7,678 nucleotides of DNA from Verrucomicrobiales bacterium (GCA_017991025.1 JAGNMT010000158.1:1-7678); one strand, 5' to 3'; positions 1 to 6,960 are shown, numbered from the stretch's first letter. The notes: generated by a model from the letters alone, not told the origin. Made by a program: numbers and translations.

Positions 1-37
1 CTTGCCTTTCATGAGGAACTATTTCACTCTTTCCTTC

Positions 38-1915
38 ATGCAACGACTATTTGGCCTCCTGATGCTCTCGATCTTGATCTCTCCGAGCCTGTGCGCGCAA
101 CTGCCGGAGGAGGTTCATTTCGTGAAAGGGCCGCTGAACTCGGTCAGAATTGAGCGAGAGGGTAAGCGGGTCGCGATTTACGGTGGGGGAGCGCCAGAGG
201 CAGATTTTGTGTTGATGACTCATCTGCGAAGCGACGTGACGGAGTTTGCCCGCTTCGCGAAGGGAGAAAGCGGAGGAATCGTCGCTCCCCGGGCGGTCGC
301 TGACTTTCTCGCCGATCCGGCGAAACACTGGGACGCCTGGTGGTTGAAGCGATTTGACTATTATGATCAACAGGTGACGCGACTGCCGACCGGGGCGCTC
401 GAGGTGTCTCTCCCGGTCGCGGACGGGGACATCGTCGAGGGTCCGGGCGGCTTGACGTTCAGGGTTCTCGAAACGCCCGGTTATACCCGTGAGGGGGTCA
501 CCTATCTGACGGAGATTGCCGGGAAAAAGATCGCCTTTACCGGTGATCTCATCCTTGCGGGTGGCCGTGTTCCCGATCTCTACAGCTTTCAAGAGGCGAT
601 TCCGGAGGCCAAGATCGGAGGCTATCATGGATACGGTGGTCGACTCGGGCAATTGGTTAAGAGTCTGGAGAAGCTCGCGGCGGAGAAGCCGGATATGCTC
701 GTTCCGATTCACGGGGAACTTGTCTTTGAGCCGCAAAAGGACATTAATTCGCTAATAGACAGGGTGCGTAAGATCTATTTTAACTATCTCTCCACCAATG
801 CATTAAATTGGTATTTTAAAGAGGAACGGCTCACGGCAGCAGGCCGTCTTGTTCTGGGTGAAGGGGCTGAGGTGGAGCTGATGGATTACAGTGAGCATAT
901 CGATCTGCCGGACTGGTGTAAGCACCTCGGAACGACTAAACTGCTCCTCGCTGACGACGGTTCGGGTTTTGCCCTCGACTGCGGAGGCAAGGGGCCACTG
1001 GAGGAGTTGAGAAAGGCTCTCGCGTCGGGGATCATGACCCGGGTGGACGGCATTTTTGTAACGCACACCCACAACGATCACACCGCAGCGGTCGCGGAAG
1101 CCGCCCGGGAGTTCGGCTGTCCGGTCTATGCCGTGGCTGAAGTGGCCGATGCGCTATTGCACCCCGGCGCCTGGTTTTTGCCGGGACTGTCTCCCAATGC
1201 CGTCGACCATGTGACGACGCTGGCCGATGGGGAGGTGCTTCCGTGGAAGAACTACCGGCTGACGGCGCAGTTTTTTCCCGGTCAGATGTACAATCACGGG
1301 GCCCTCCTCGTGGATCGGAAAGACCATGCCCCGGTTTTCTTTATCGGTGACTCGTTTTCCCCTTCAGGTATTGATGATTACTGCCTGATGAATCGCAATC
1401 TGATGCGCGAGGACACGGGCTTTTTCCTGTGCTTAAGAAAGGTACGTGCGCTGCCGGAGGGTTCCTGGATGGTCAATCAGCACATTCCCCATCTGTTCCG
1501 TTTTTCAAACGAGCGGCTCGATTTGCTCGAAAAGCGCTATGCGGAACGCCGCGACATGATTGCCGACCTGACGCCGTGGGATGACCCCAATTTTGCGATC
1601 GATGAGCGCTGGGCCTCGTTTTATCCCTACGGACAGGAACTGAAGGTAGGGCAGAGCGGCGCGCTTGAGTTACAGTTGTGGAATCATTCGACCCGGGAGC
1701 GGGAGGTGCGGGTTTCGCTGCATTTGCCGGAGGGGCTAAGTGCGGAGAAGGCCGAGGCCGCGGTGAAAATTCCGGCGCGGGGGCGGGGAAAGGTTGTTTT
1801 TGCGATAGCAGTAGCCGCTGGCGCTTCTCCGGGCGTAAATGTGATCACGGCCGACCTGGCGAGCGACGATTTGGCTCTTCAGCGGTGGGCTGAGGCGCTC
1901 GTGAAGGTGCCTTGA
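38..1915 (+). CDS. Exported tandem metallo-beta-lactamase-fold hydrolase with C-terminal beta-sandwich
   Basis: 625 residues from the ATG at 38. This start gives a compact signal peptide (MQRLF, hydrophobic core, SLCA then Q), so the protein is probably periplasmic or secreted. In-frame starts at 11 (ATG) and 2 (TTG) are possible, and the frame is open to the window edge. Two MBL folds follow. In the first (about 25-245) the HxHxDH motif is reduced to HLRSDV (62-67), and the usual TPGHT reads TPGYT (Tyr149), although the TGD (Asp170) and IHGE (His225) motifs remain. The second (about 275-500) is intact: HTHNDH (343-348), His420, the IGDS motif with Asp438, and His482, the expected ligands for a two-metal hydrolase. 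Residues about 530-615 resemble a NEW3/Ig-like beta-sandwich ending in an NVITADL strand. The second fold is probably catalytic and the first structural. The substrate is unknown, since the MBL fold alone does not separate lactamase, esterase, phosphodiesterase and sulfatase activities. No operon partner is visible. Confidence 0.85.
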   Translation: MQRLFGLLMLSILISPSLCAQLPEEVHFVKGPLNSVRIEREGKRVAIYGGGAPEADFVLMTHLRSDVTEFARFAKGESGGIVAPRAVADFLADPAKHWDAWWLKRFDYYDQQVTRLPTGALEVSLPVADGDIVEGPGGLTFRVLETPGYTREGVTYLTEIAGKKIAFTGDLILAGGRVPDLYSFQEAIPEAKIGGYHGYGGRLGQLVKSLEKLAAEKPDMLVPIHGELVFEPQKDINSLIDRVRKIYFNYLSTNALNWYFKEERLTAAGRLVLGEGAEVELMDYSEHIDLPDWCKHLGTTKLLLADDGSGFALDCGGKGPLEELRKALASGIMTRVDGIFVTHTHNDHTAAVAEAAREFGCPVYAVAEVADALLHPGAWFLPGLSPNAVDHVTTLADGEVLPWKNYRLTAQFFPGQMYNHGALLVDRKDHAPVFFIGDSFSPSGIDDYCLMNRNLMREDTGFFLCLRKVRALPEGSWMVNQHIPHLFRFSNERLDLLEKRYAERRDMIADLTPWDDPNFAIDERWASFYPYGQELKVGQSGALELQLWNHSTREREVRVSLHLPEGLSAEKAEAAVKIPARGRGKVVFAIAVAAGASPGVNVITADLASDDLALQRWAEALVKVP

Positions 1916-2218
1916 GGAGGGCGCCGGAGGCGTGGTTCCCGGTACTTCGTGCTTGGTTCTTCGTTAAGGCGCTACGACACTCGCAGGGCGGAAGGTTGGA
2001 GTGGAGGCTTGAGCCTCTTTCCCGGTGGAAGCACGTTCTGCACCAACAGGGCCGGGGGCGACCCTGCTCCTTGAAGTTCCAAAACCGTTCCGGTCTTTTT
2101 CGATTATGCAGGCAGCGACGGGAAAAGTTGACTTCAATTCACCCATCGCGGAACTTCCCTTCCGGTCGGGGGAAAATCCTGTCCGGCCCCTTTCCAAATA
2201 ACTACCCCGTATTGCCAG
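1916..2218. other. Gene-free intergenic stretch
   Basis: About 300 bases between the MBL gene and the first cyclophilin. The reading frames crossing it carry no recognisable domain, and I reject them as genes. Two short hairpins lie in the middle and are listed separately. I see no U-rich terminator for the upstream gene. For the downstream gene, a TTGACT at 2128-2133 is a passable -35 box, but the hexamer 17 bases later (GAACTT) is a poor -10. The promoter of the cyclophilin pair must lie in this stretch but cannot be placed with confidence. Confidence 0.6.
2004..2066. repeat. Two-hairpin intergenic element, possible dispersed repeat
   Basis: GAGGC (2004-2008) and GCCTC (2013-2017) pair around a TTGA tetraloop. 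Thirty bases further on, CAGGG (2047-2051) and CCCTG (2062-2066) pair around a 10-base G-rich loop. A pair of small GC-rich hairpins in an intergenic gap is the layout of REP/BIME-type dispersed repeats. The first hairpin is followed by TTTCCC, which is too weak a T-run for a confident terminator. No second copy exists in this window, so calling it a repeat is an inference. Confidence 0.3.
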
Positions 2219-2830
2219 ATGCTTCTAAAATCCCTTGTCCTCTCCACTGCCCTTCTTTTTGGCGCTTCAGCCTTGGCCTTGGCCGGGCCGAAAGTGCTTA
2301 TCAAGACCAACCAGGGTGATATCACGATCGAACTGAATGAGGAGAAAGCTCCCGAGTCGGTGAAGAACTTCCTCGGCTATGTGAACGACGGCTTTTTTAA
2401 CGGGACCGTTTTCCACCGGATTATTCCGGGGTTTATGATTCAGGGCGGAGGATTTGAATTGAAAAAGGACGGCTCCATCGAGCAGAAGCCGACGAAGGCA
2501 TCGATCCAGAACGAGTGTAAAAACGGGCTCAAGAATACGCGTGGAACCGTCGCGATGGCCCGTACTCCCGATCCACACAGTGCCACGGCCCAGTTTTTTA
2601 TTAATCACGGCGATAATGATAACCTGGACTATGTCTCCGGGGGTGATTGGGCATACGCGGTATTTGGAGAAGTGGTCGCAGGTCTCGACGTAGTCGATAA
2701 GATCGCAAAACTGCCAACGACAACGAAGGTCTTGAAAGCCCGCGCCGGTGACAGTACCAGGGAGGCGGAGATGGACGACGTGCCTGAAGAAGCGGTTGTC
2801 ATCCAGTCAGCAAAAGTGATTGCTGAGTAA
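2219..2830 (+). CDS. Exported cyclophilin-type peptidyl-prolyl cis-trans isomerase (PpiA-like)
   Basis: 203 residues. It catalyses cis-trans isomerisation of Xaa-Pro bonds and is probably a periplasmic folding helper. A signal peptide covers residues 1-22 (MLLK, hydrophobic core, ALALA then GPK). The cyclophilin domain spans about 24-200. The active-site stretch FHRIIPGFMIQGG contains catalytic Arg67, Phe72, Met73 and Gln75, and the second block has Met113-Ala114-Arg115, Gln125 and Phe127 (AQFFIN). The position of cyclophilin A Trp121 is Asn135 (NDNLD), so cyclosporin binding should be weak. A charged segment near 165-190 (ARAGDSTREAEMDD) replaces the usual short loop before the last strand. 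Length is close to E. coli PpiA (190). There is no Shine-Dalgarno before the ATG, and the next Met lies inside the domain, so the start is secure. It is the first gene of a likely two-gene operon with the cyclophilin 26 bases downstream. Confidence 0.93.
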   Translation: MLLKSLVLSTALLFGASALALAGPKVLIKTNQGDITIELNEEKAPESVKNFLGYVNDGFFNGTVFHRIIPGFMIQGGGFELKKDGSIEQKPTKASIQNECKNGLKNTRGTVAMARTPDPHSATAQFFINHGDNDNLDYVSGGDWAYAVFGEVVAGLDVVDKIAKLPTTTKVLKARAGDSTREAEMDDVPEEAVVIQSAKVIAE

Positions 2831-2856
2831 TTCCTACCGCGAAAATTTGATTACTT

Positions 2857-3366
2857 ATGAGTGAAAATAAAGAAGCCCTTCCCCGTGTCTTTTTCGACAT
2901 GACGGCAGGCGGAGAAAAGCTGGGCCGCATTGTGATTGAACTACGTTCCGACGTGGTGCCGAAGACAGCGGAAAACTTTCGGGCGCTTTGCACCGGGGAA
3001 AAGGGTATAACCTTCAAGGGCAGTCCGTTTCATCGGGTCATTCCCGGTTTCATGTGTCAGGGCGGTGACATTACCCGCGGTGATGGCACTGGGGGGCAGT
3101 CGATCTACGGTCGCCGGTTTGATGATGAGAACTTCCAGCTCAAACACACCGAACCGGGGATCCTCAGCATGGCCAATGCCGGCCCGAACACGAACGGATC
3201 CCAGTTTTTTATCACCACGGCGGTGACCGACTGGCTCGACAAGGCCCACGTCGTCTTCGGCAAGGTGGTCGAGGGCATGGACATCGTGAAAACGATCGAG
3301 GGCTACGGCGCTCGCTCCGGAAAGACTTCCAAGGCCATCGTGGTTGAGGATTGTGGACAGCTTTGA
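2857..3366 (+). CDS. Cytoplasmic cyclophilin A-like peptidyl-prolyl isomerase
   Basis: 169 residues with no signal peptide, a single cyclophilin domain filling the protein. The sequence is unusually close to eukaryotic cyclophilin A: PKTAENFRAL (35-44), TGEKG (46-50), FHRVIPGFMCQGGD (58-71), GTGG (77-80), GILSMANAGPNTNGSQFFI (101-119), HVVFGKV (131-137) and the C-terminus DCGQL. With an offset of five residues, every human active-site residue is present: Arg60, Phe65, Met66, Gln68, Ala106, Asn107, Gln116, Phe118, Trp126, Leu127 and His131. Trp126 matches Trp121 of the human enzyme, the main determinant of cyclosporin A binding, which most bacterial cyclophilins lack. It follows the exported cyclophilin by 26 bases and is closed by a strong terminator, so the pair is probably one transcript serving two compartments. 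No Shine-Dalgarno is seen before the ATG. Confidence 0.95.
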   Translation: MSENKEALPRVFFDMTAGGEKLGRIVIELRSDVVPKTAENFRALCTGEKGITFKGSPFHRVIPGFMCQGGDITRGDGTGGQSIYGRRFDDENFQLKHTEPGILSMANAGPNTNGSQFFITTAVTDWLDKAHVVFGKVVEGMDIVKTIEGYGARSGKTSKAIVVEDCGQL

Positions 3367-3401
3367 GCGGATCCGGCTTCCCGCCGGGTAAAGAATTTGA
3401 G

Positions 3402-3437
3402 TCGTCCCCGGAATTCGGTTTCCGGGGGCGATTTTTT
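3402..3437 (+). terminator. Rho-independent terminator of the cyclophilin operon
   Basis: Arm TCGTCCCCGGAA (3402-3413) pairs with TTCCGGGGGCGA (3420-3431) over 12 bp with one G-U pair. The loop is TTCGGT and six T follow directly. It lies 35 bases after the second cyclophilin stop. Read as RNA from the other strand it lacks an equally good U-run, so it acts on plus-strand transcription. Confidence 0.9.
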
Positions 3438-3463
3438 GTTTGGCCAGGGTAATGGTTTTCCAA

Positions 3464-4891
3464 ATGAACGAGATTTACGACGCGGTGATCATCGGTTCCG
3501 GTCCGAATGGGCTTGCCGCAGCGGTTGTGCTCGCCCGTGAGGGAAAGTCGGTTCTCGTGATCGAGGGGCACGACCAGATCGGAGGCGGCACCCGCACTAC
3601 CGAGCTGACTTTGCCAGGATTTTATCACGATGTCTGTTCGGCGGTCCATCCGATGGGGTTGGCTTCGCCGCTTTTGAAAACACTTCCGCTCGGTGATTTC
3701 GGCCTGGAGTGGATTCACCCTGAGATCCCGCTCGCGCATCCGTTAGATGACGGAACCACTGCGGTGCTCCTGCGTTCAGTGGACGCGACGGCGGCACAAT
3801 TTGATGCCGCAACGGCACGGGCCTACCGGACTCTGTTTGCGCCGCTGATGAAGTCTTTCGATGAGACGATGGCGGCTCTCCTCGCACCGCCACAAATTCC
3901 CCACCATCCTCTTGCGTTGATGCAGTTTGGCCTGAGGGCGCTGCCCTCTTCACTGGAGGCAGCGAGGGCCTGGTTCAGTGATGAGAATGCGAGGGCGCTC
4001 CTCGCGGGAAACGCCGCCCATTCCGCCTTGCCTCTGGATCGAAACATCGCCACCAATGCCATCGGGTTAATGCTCATGCTCGCCGGACATGCCTGCGGCT
4101 GGCCGATCGCCCGCGGCGGATCGAGTCGTATCACCGGGGCTCTTGCGGCCTATCTGGAATCGCTCGGAGGCCGGATCGAGACGGGTCGATGGATTGAGAC
4201 GATGGACGATCTACCCCGGGCTCGGGTTTACCTGTTCGATACGAGTCCCGCTGCTCTTGTAAAGATCGCAGGGGGCCGCCTTCCGATCAATTATCGCGAC
4301 CGGCTCATGAGCTACCGCCACGGTCCCGGGGTTTTCAAAATTGACTATGCGTTAAGTGAACCGGTTCCCTGGTTGTCGGACGCCTGTCGCCGGGCAGGGA
4401 CGGTGCATGTCGGTGGAAGCATCGACGAGATTGCCATTTCTGAACGCGAAGTGAACGCTGGAATCCATGCCGAAAGGCCATTCGTTCTAACGGCTCAACA
4501 GAGCCTTTTCGATGGCTCACGGGCCCCGGAAGGGAAACATACTTTCTGGGCCTACTGCCATGTGCCGTCCGGATCGACGAGGAACATGACAGAGGCGATG
4601 GAAAATCAGATCGAGCGTTTTGCACCGGGTTTCCGCGACTGTGTCCTTGCTCGCCATACGATGAATTGTGTCGACTACGAGCGTTATAACCCCAATCTCA
4701 TCGGAGGTGATATTGTCGGTGGGGTTCCGGACTGGCGCCAGTTGTTGACCCGCCCGCTCGTTCGTCTAAAACCCCATACGACCCCCGCACCGGATCTATT
4801 TCTTTGTTCATCATCAACTCCGCCGGGAGCCGGGGTCCACGGGATGTGCGGTTATTGGGCAGCGCAGGAGGCCCTGCGGGTTCTCTCCTGA
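3464..4891 (+). CDS. FAD-dependent oxidoreductase, phytoene desaturase/PYROXD2 group
   Basis: 475 residues from the ATG at 3464. Upstream in-frame starts at 3452 (ATG) and 3440 (TTG) would add residues ahead of a complete Rossmann strand, and 3440 abuts the terminator T-run, so 3464 is preferred. The N-terminus is a classical dinucleotide-binding fold: YDAVIIGSGPNG (5-16) with the GxGxxG loop, then Glu34 at the end of strand 2 for the adenosine ribose, then IGGGTRT. The middle block GHACGWPIARGGSSRITGAL is typical of COG1233 proteins such as PYROXD2, and the C-terminal block STPPGAGVHGMCGYWAAQEAL is the second FAD contact. The family includes carotenoid desaturases, but this branch is generally uncharacterised and nothing here points to carotenoid synthesis. 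No carotenoid gene is adjacent. No transmembrane segment is evident. The substrate is unknown. Confidence 0.9.
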   Translation: MNEIYDAVIIGSGPNGLAAAVVLAREGKSVLVIEGHDQIGGGTRTTELTLPGFYHDVCSAVHPMGLASPLLKTLPLGDFGLEWIHPEIPLAHPLDDGTTAVLLRSVDATAAQFDAATARAYRTLFAPLMKSFDETMAALLAPPQIPHHPLALMQFGLRALPSSLEAARAWFSDENARALLAGNAAHSALPLDRNIATNAIGLMLMLAGHACGWPIARGGSSRITGALAAYLESLGGRIETGRWIETMDDLPRARVYLFDTSPAALVKIAGGRLPINYRDRLMSYRHGPGVFKIDYALSEPVPWLSDACRRAGTVHVGGSIDEIAISEREVNAGIHAERPFVLTAQQSLFDGSRAPEGKHTFWAYCHVPSGSTRNMTEAMENQIERFAPGFRDCVLARHTMNCVDYERYNPNLIGGDIVGGVPDWRQLLTRPLVRLKPHTTPAPDLFLCSSSTPPGAGVHGMCGYWAAQEALRVLS

Positions 4892-4905
4892 CAATGATTC
4901 TGAAA

Positions 4906-5718
4906 TCAGGACACACCCGGGAGAGTGCCGAAGCCAATGAGACTCTTCTGGTAGCCTGATTCGAGTTTGAAAACATCGACGCCGCTTCCATGGAGGCCCT
5001 GTTTGCTTTTGCCCCGGGCACCGAACATATAGTGGGTGCCATCACCCCCCTGACCGAGGTAAATCATGACATGGGAGACCTTGTGCCCGGAATCATACGT
5101 GCCGCCCCAGAAGATGAGATCGCCCGGTTTGATCCCTTTTCGTCCGCCCATTTGATTGGGGATCGTCTTCGTGTGGATCATCGTCCGGTTTTTGCGCAGC
5201 CAGCTGTATTGGTCGAAACTCGTCCGGGGAATGTCTTTGAACCCGATGTCCGAAAGCATATACTGCATCGTGCCCGAACAATCCATGCCGCCTTCGCTGG
5301 GATGGTCGCCACCAAACACGTAGGGGAGACCGAATTTGGAAATTTGCTCGGCCCGGGCGCGGATCACAGCGAGCAATTGCAGCATTTCCTCCGAGGGTTT
5401 GCTGCTGCCGAAAAAAGACCCTTTCGGGCGGCCTTCGCTCCGCTGATAGCGGTAGCCTTCGAAGGGGAGTGCATAGGAAGGTGGCGTATAGACCGGCTGC
5501 TGATAGACAACTGTCTCGGGCAAGGGCTGTGCCGGCGGCTGGGTATACGGATTCTGAACCGGGAGTTGAGTGATCTGTTGCAGTGGCGGAGGACTCGGCT
5601 GGGGAGCTGGTGGACGCTTCTGCTGGAAAAGACCCGCCTGCGCTGGTTCGAATACAAGCAGGGCAAAAAGGAGTCCGGCTGGTAATACCGAATGAGGCTG
5701 TGGAAAGGAGAGAGTCAT
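4906..5718 (-). CDS. Secreted NlpC/P60-family cysteine peptidase (cell-wall hydrolase)
   Basis: 270 residues. Family members cleave peptide bonds in peptidoglycan stems, usually next to D-glutamate, so a periplasmic or surface role in wall remodelling is likely. Residues 1-28 form an export signal (hydrophobic 12-23, AQA then G), although the n-region has no Lys or Arg, which is unusual. Residues about 35-85 are a Pro/Gln-rich linker with several PP and YxPP-like units. The NlpC/P60 domain covers about 115-265: YVFGG (132-136), catalytic Cys146 in GGMDCSG, KPGDLIFWGG (196-205), catalytic His215 in VSHVMIYLG, and His228 as the possible third residue. No SH3 or LysM targeting domain is present. 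The stop lies 14 bases from that of the convergent oxidoreductase, leaving no room for a terminator between them. The upstream in-frame TAA 15 bases before the ATG fixes the start. Confidence 0.9.
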   Translation of the reverse strand: MTLSFPQPHSVLPAGLLFALLVFEPAQAGLFQQKRPPAPQPSPPPLQQITQLPVQNPYTQPPAQPLPETVVYQQPVYTPPSYALPFEGYRYQRSEGRPKGSFFGSSKPSEEMLQLLAVIRARAEQISKFGLPYVFGGDHPSEGGMDCSGTMQYMLSDIGFKDIPRTSFDQYSWLRKNRTMIHTKTIPNQMGGRKGIKPGDLIFWGGTYDSGHKVSHVMIYLGQGGDGTHYMFGARGKSKQGLHGSGVDVFKLESGYQKSLIGFGTLPGVS

Positions 5719-5738
5719 AGCACAACTCAGATTTTATA

Positions 5739-5767
5739 TTTATAATAAATATCATAATTGATGACAA
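5739..5767 (-). promoter_or_regulatory. Sigma70-like promoter of the NlpC/P60 gene
   Basis: On the minus strand, TTGTCA (5762-5767; 5 of 6 to consensus) and TATAAA (5739-5744; 5 of 6) are separated by exactly 17 bases, in a stretch far more AT-rich than its surroundings. Transcription starting about 7 bases after the -10 box would leave a leader of only about a dozen bases before the ATG at 5718, with no Shine-Dalgarno. The gene therefore need not depend on read-through from the LacI gene upstream. Confidence 0.65.
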
Positions 5768-5864
5768 TTAGCAAGTATTTCTAATATTTTCCATTGAGAA
5801 AACTCCTGGCGTTGGCGAGGTGGGCAGATACAGGCGCCCCGGGATGGACCTCTGAAAGGCGTTA

Positions 5865-6905
5865 TCAGCCGAAGGGGCGCACGCTCGGGCCATCAATCCA
5901 CTGCGGCGGGATCATGATTTGTCTCGCCACGGCCGGAACCCCTCGCTCGTGCTGCGACAACTGGGTCACGATGAGATCGACGGCCGAGGCAGCGAGGTGG
6001 TCGCGGCGCTGGTAGATGCCGGCGTAGTTCTCCATCGCAGGGGTCCAGTCATGAACGACGAAGCCGATATCTTCGGGTATCCGCAGGCCGAGTCTCCCGA
6101 GCCAACCCGGCACGTGCGTGTCGAAGGAAATGAGCACGTCCGGCCGGTTTTCCTCCATCCAACCGGCGAAGGCGGCAAACCCGCGCTCGATGCGGTTGTG
6201 AGGGAGAAGGAGGAGGGGGACACGGTCTTCCGGAACCAGGCTCTGCTGGAAATGGAAGAGTCCTCCGCTGTAGCCGAATTGTGAGCGATTCACGATCCAT
6301 TGGGTCACCGCAACGCCAATGCGACGGTAGCCGCGCCTGCTCAATTCCTCGGCCGCGGTCTGGATCCCGAGGATCATATTGCCCGCGCACATGTGCAGCG
6401 CCGGTTCCCGCATTGCGTAGCCGAAGGTAACGGCGGCGAAAGACCCGTAGTCGACCTCGGCGCAGAGGAGGCGCGAGCTTTGCGGCGAAACGATGACCGC
6501 CTCGATCCCACGGGCATGGAGGATCTTGCCAAGCTTTTTTGGACTGAGTCCGTCGCGGCCGAGCCAGAATTCCTCCACCTCGTAGCCGTACCCACGCGCC
6601 CGCTCGCGGATCGGATCAAGCGGGACGTATTGGTAGGACGGCCCGAGGAGATCGTCCGTAGGCACATACTCACGGACCAAGGCGATGACCGCGCGGAGGC
6701 GGGTCGCCTTTTTTCCTCGCACGACCTCCATCATTCTTGCCAGATGCGGGTCGGGCTGGTAATCGAGTCGCTTTGCCTCTCTCAACACCAGTTGCCGCTT
6801 TTCAGCGGAAACCTTCGGGGCCCCGCGCAGCGCCCGAGACACCGTCATTACCGACACTCCCGCAGCGCGGGCAATATCTTTGAGCGTGACGGAGGGCGAG
6901 GACAT
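5865..6905 (-). CDS. LacI-family transcriptional regulator
   Basis: 346 residues from the ATG at 6905 (MSSPSVTLKDIA); an ATG at 6920 would add five residues. The N-terminal helix-turn-helix covers residues 6-27 (VTLKDIARAAGVSVMTVSRALR). The hinge follows in LDYQPDPHLARMMEVVRG (47-64). Aligned with E. coli LacI, Met58 takes the place of Leu56, the residue that wedges into the operator centre. A periplasmic-binding-protein-like effector domain runs from LRAVIALV (about 70) to the C-terminus, with the late block GIYQRRDHLAASAVDLIV common in LacI regulators of Verrucomicrobiota. The likely role is a sugar-responsive repressor of the divergent sialidase-family gene and of itself. Two inverted repeats lie just upstream. 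The effector cannot be read from sequence. No convincing terminator is seen in the 146 bases before the NlpC/P60 gene. Confidence 0.93.
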   Translation of the reverse strand: MSSPSVTLKDIARAAGVSVMTVSRALRGAPKVSAEKRQLVLREAKRLDYQPDPHLARMMEVVRGKKATRLRAVIALVREYVPTDDLLGPSYQYVPLDPIRERARGYGYEVEEFWLGRDGLSPKKLGKILHARGIEAVIVSPQSSRLLCAEVDYGSFAAVTFGYAMREPALHMCAGNMILGIQTAAEELSRRGYRRIGVAVTQWIVNRSQFGYSGGLFHFQQSLVPEDRVPLLLLPHNRIERGFAAFAGWMEENRPDVLISFDTHVPGWLGRLGLRIPEDIGFVVHDWTPAMENYAGIYQRRDHLAASAVDLIVTQLSQHERGVPAVARQIMIPPQWIDGPSVRPFG

Positions 6906-6920
6906 GATAGGTGTTATCAT
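6904..6920. promoter_or_regulatory. Inverted repeat, candidate LacI operator
   Basis: ATGATA-GGTGT-TATCAT is a perfect 6-bp inverted repeat around 5 bases. It sits immediately before the favoured LacI start codon and overlaps both candidate ATGs. A bound repressor here would block early LacI transcription or the leader, which fits autoregulation. LacI operators are usually palindromes of this size, though many have an even spacing with a central CG, which this one lacks. Confidence 0.45.
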
Positions 6921-6946
6921 AACCCGCCAAATTTGCCCTGCTATGC

Positions 6947-6960
6947 GATATTAAGATATC
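6947..6960. promoter_or_regulatory. Second inverted repeat in the divergent region
   Basis: GATAT-TAAG-ATATC is a 5-bp inverted repeat sharing the GATA...TATC half-sites of the repeat at 6904-6920. The two centres lie about 41.5 bases apart, close to four helical turns. On the minus strand a TTGAAA upstream and TAATAT or TATCGC near this site could form a weak promoter for the LacI gene, so the repeat may overlap it. No strong plus-strand promoter is visible. Confidence 0.35.

Noticed and set aside
47..736. 229-codon open frame on the minus strand inside the MBL gene
   Set aside because: No domain or signal is recognisable, it is Arg-rich low-quality protein, and the plus-strand frame carries clear MBL motifs over the same bases.
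1978..2020. Hairpin at 2004-2017 as terminator of the MBL gene
   Set aside because: The stem has only five pairs and is followed by just three T, so it is too weak compared with the clear terminator at 3402-3437.
2128..2156. Possible promoter TTGACT/GAACTT before the cyclophilin pair
   Set aside because: The -10 hexamer is too poor to call.
1912..2319. 135-codon plus-strand open frame crossing the intergenic gap and overlapping the first cyclophilin
   Set aside because: It overlaps the cyclophilin signal peptide in another frame, and its Arg/Pro/Ser-rich product matches nothing known.
3440..3463. Earlier starts (TTG 3440, ATG 3452) for the oxidoreductase
   Set aside because: TTG 3440 touches the terminator T-run, and neither start is needed for the FAD fold, which is complete from 3464. 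ATG 3452 is not fully excluded.
4990..5685. 231-codon plus-strand open frame antisense to the NlpC/P60 gene
   Set aside because: The opposite frame has a signal peptide, a Cys/His catalytic pair and its own promoter. This frame has no recognisable fold.
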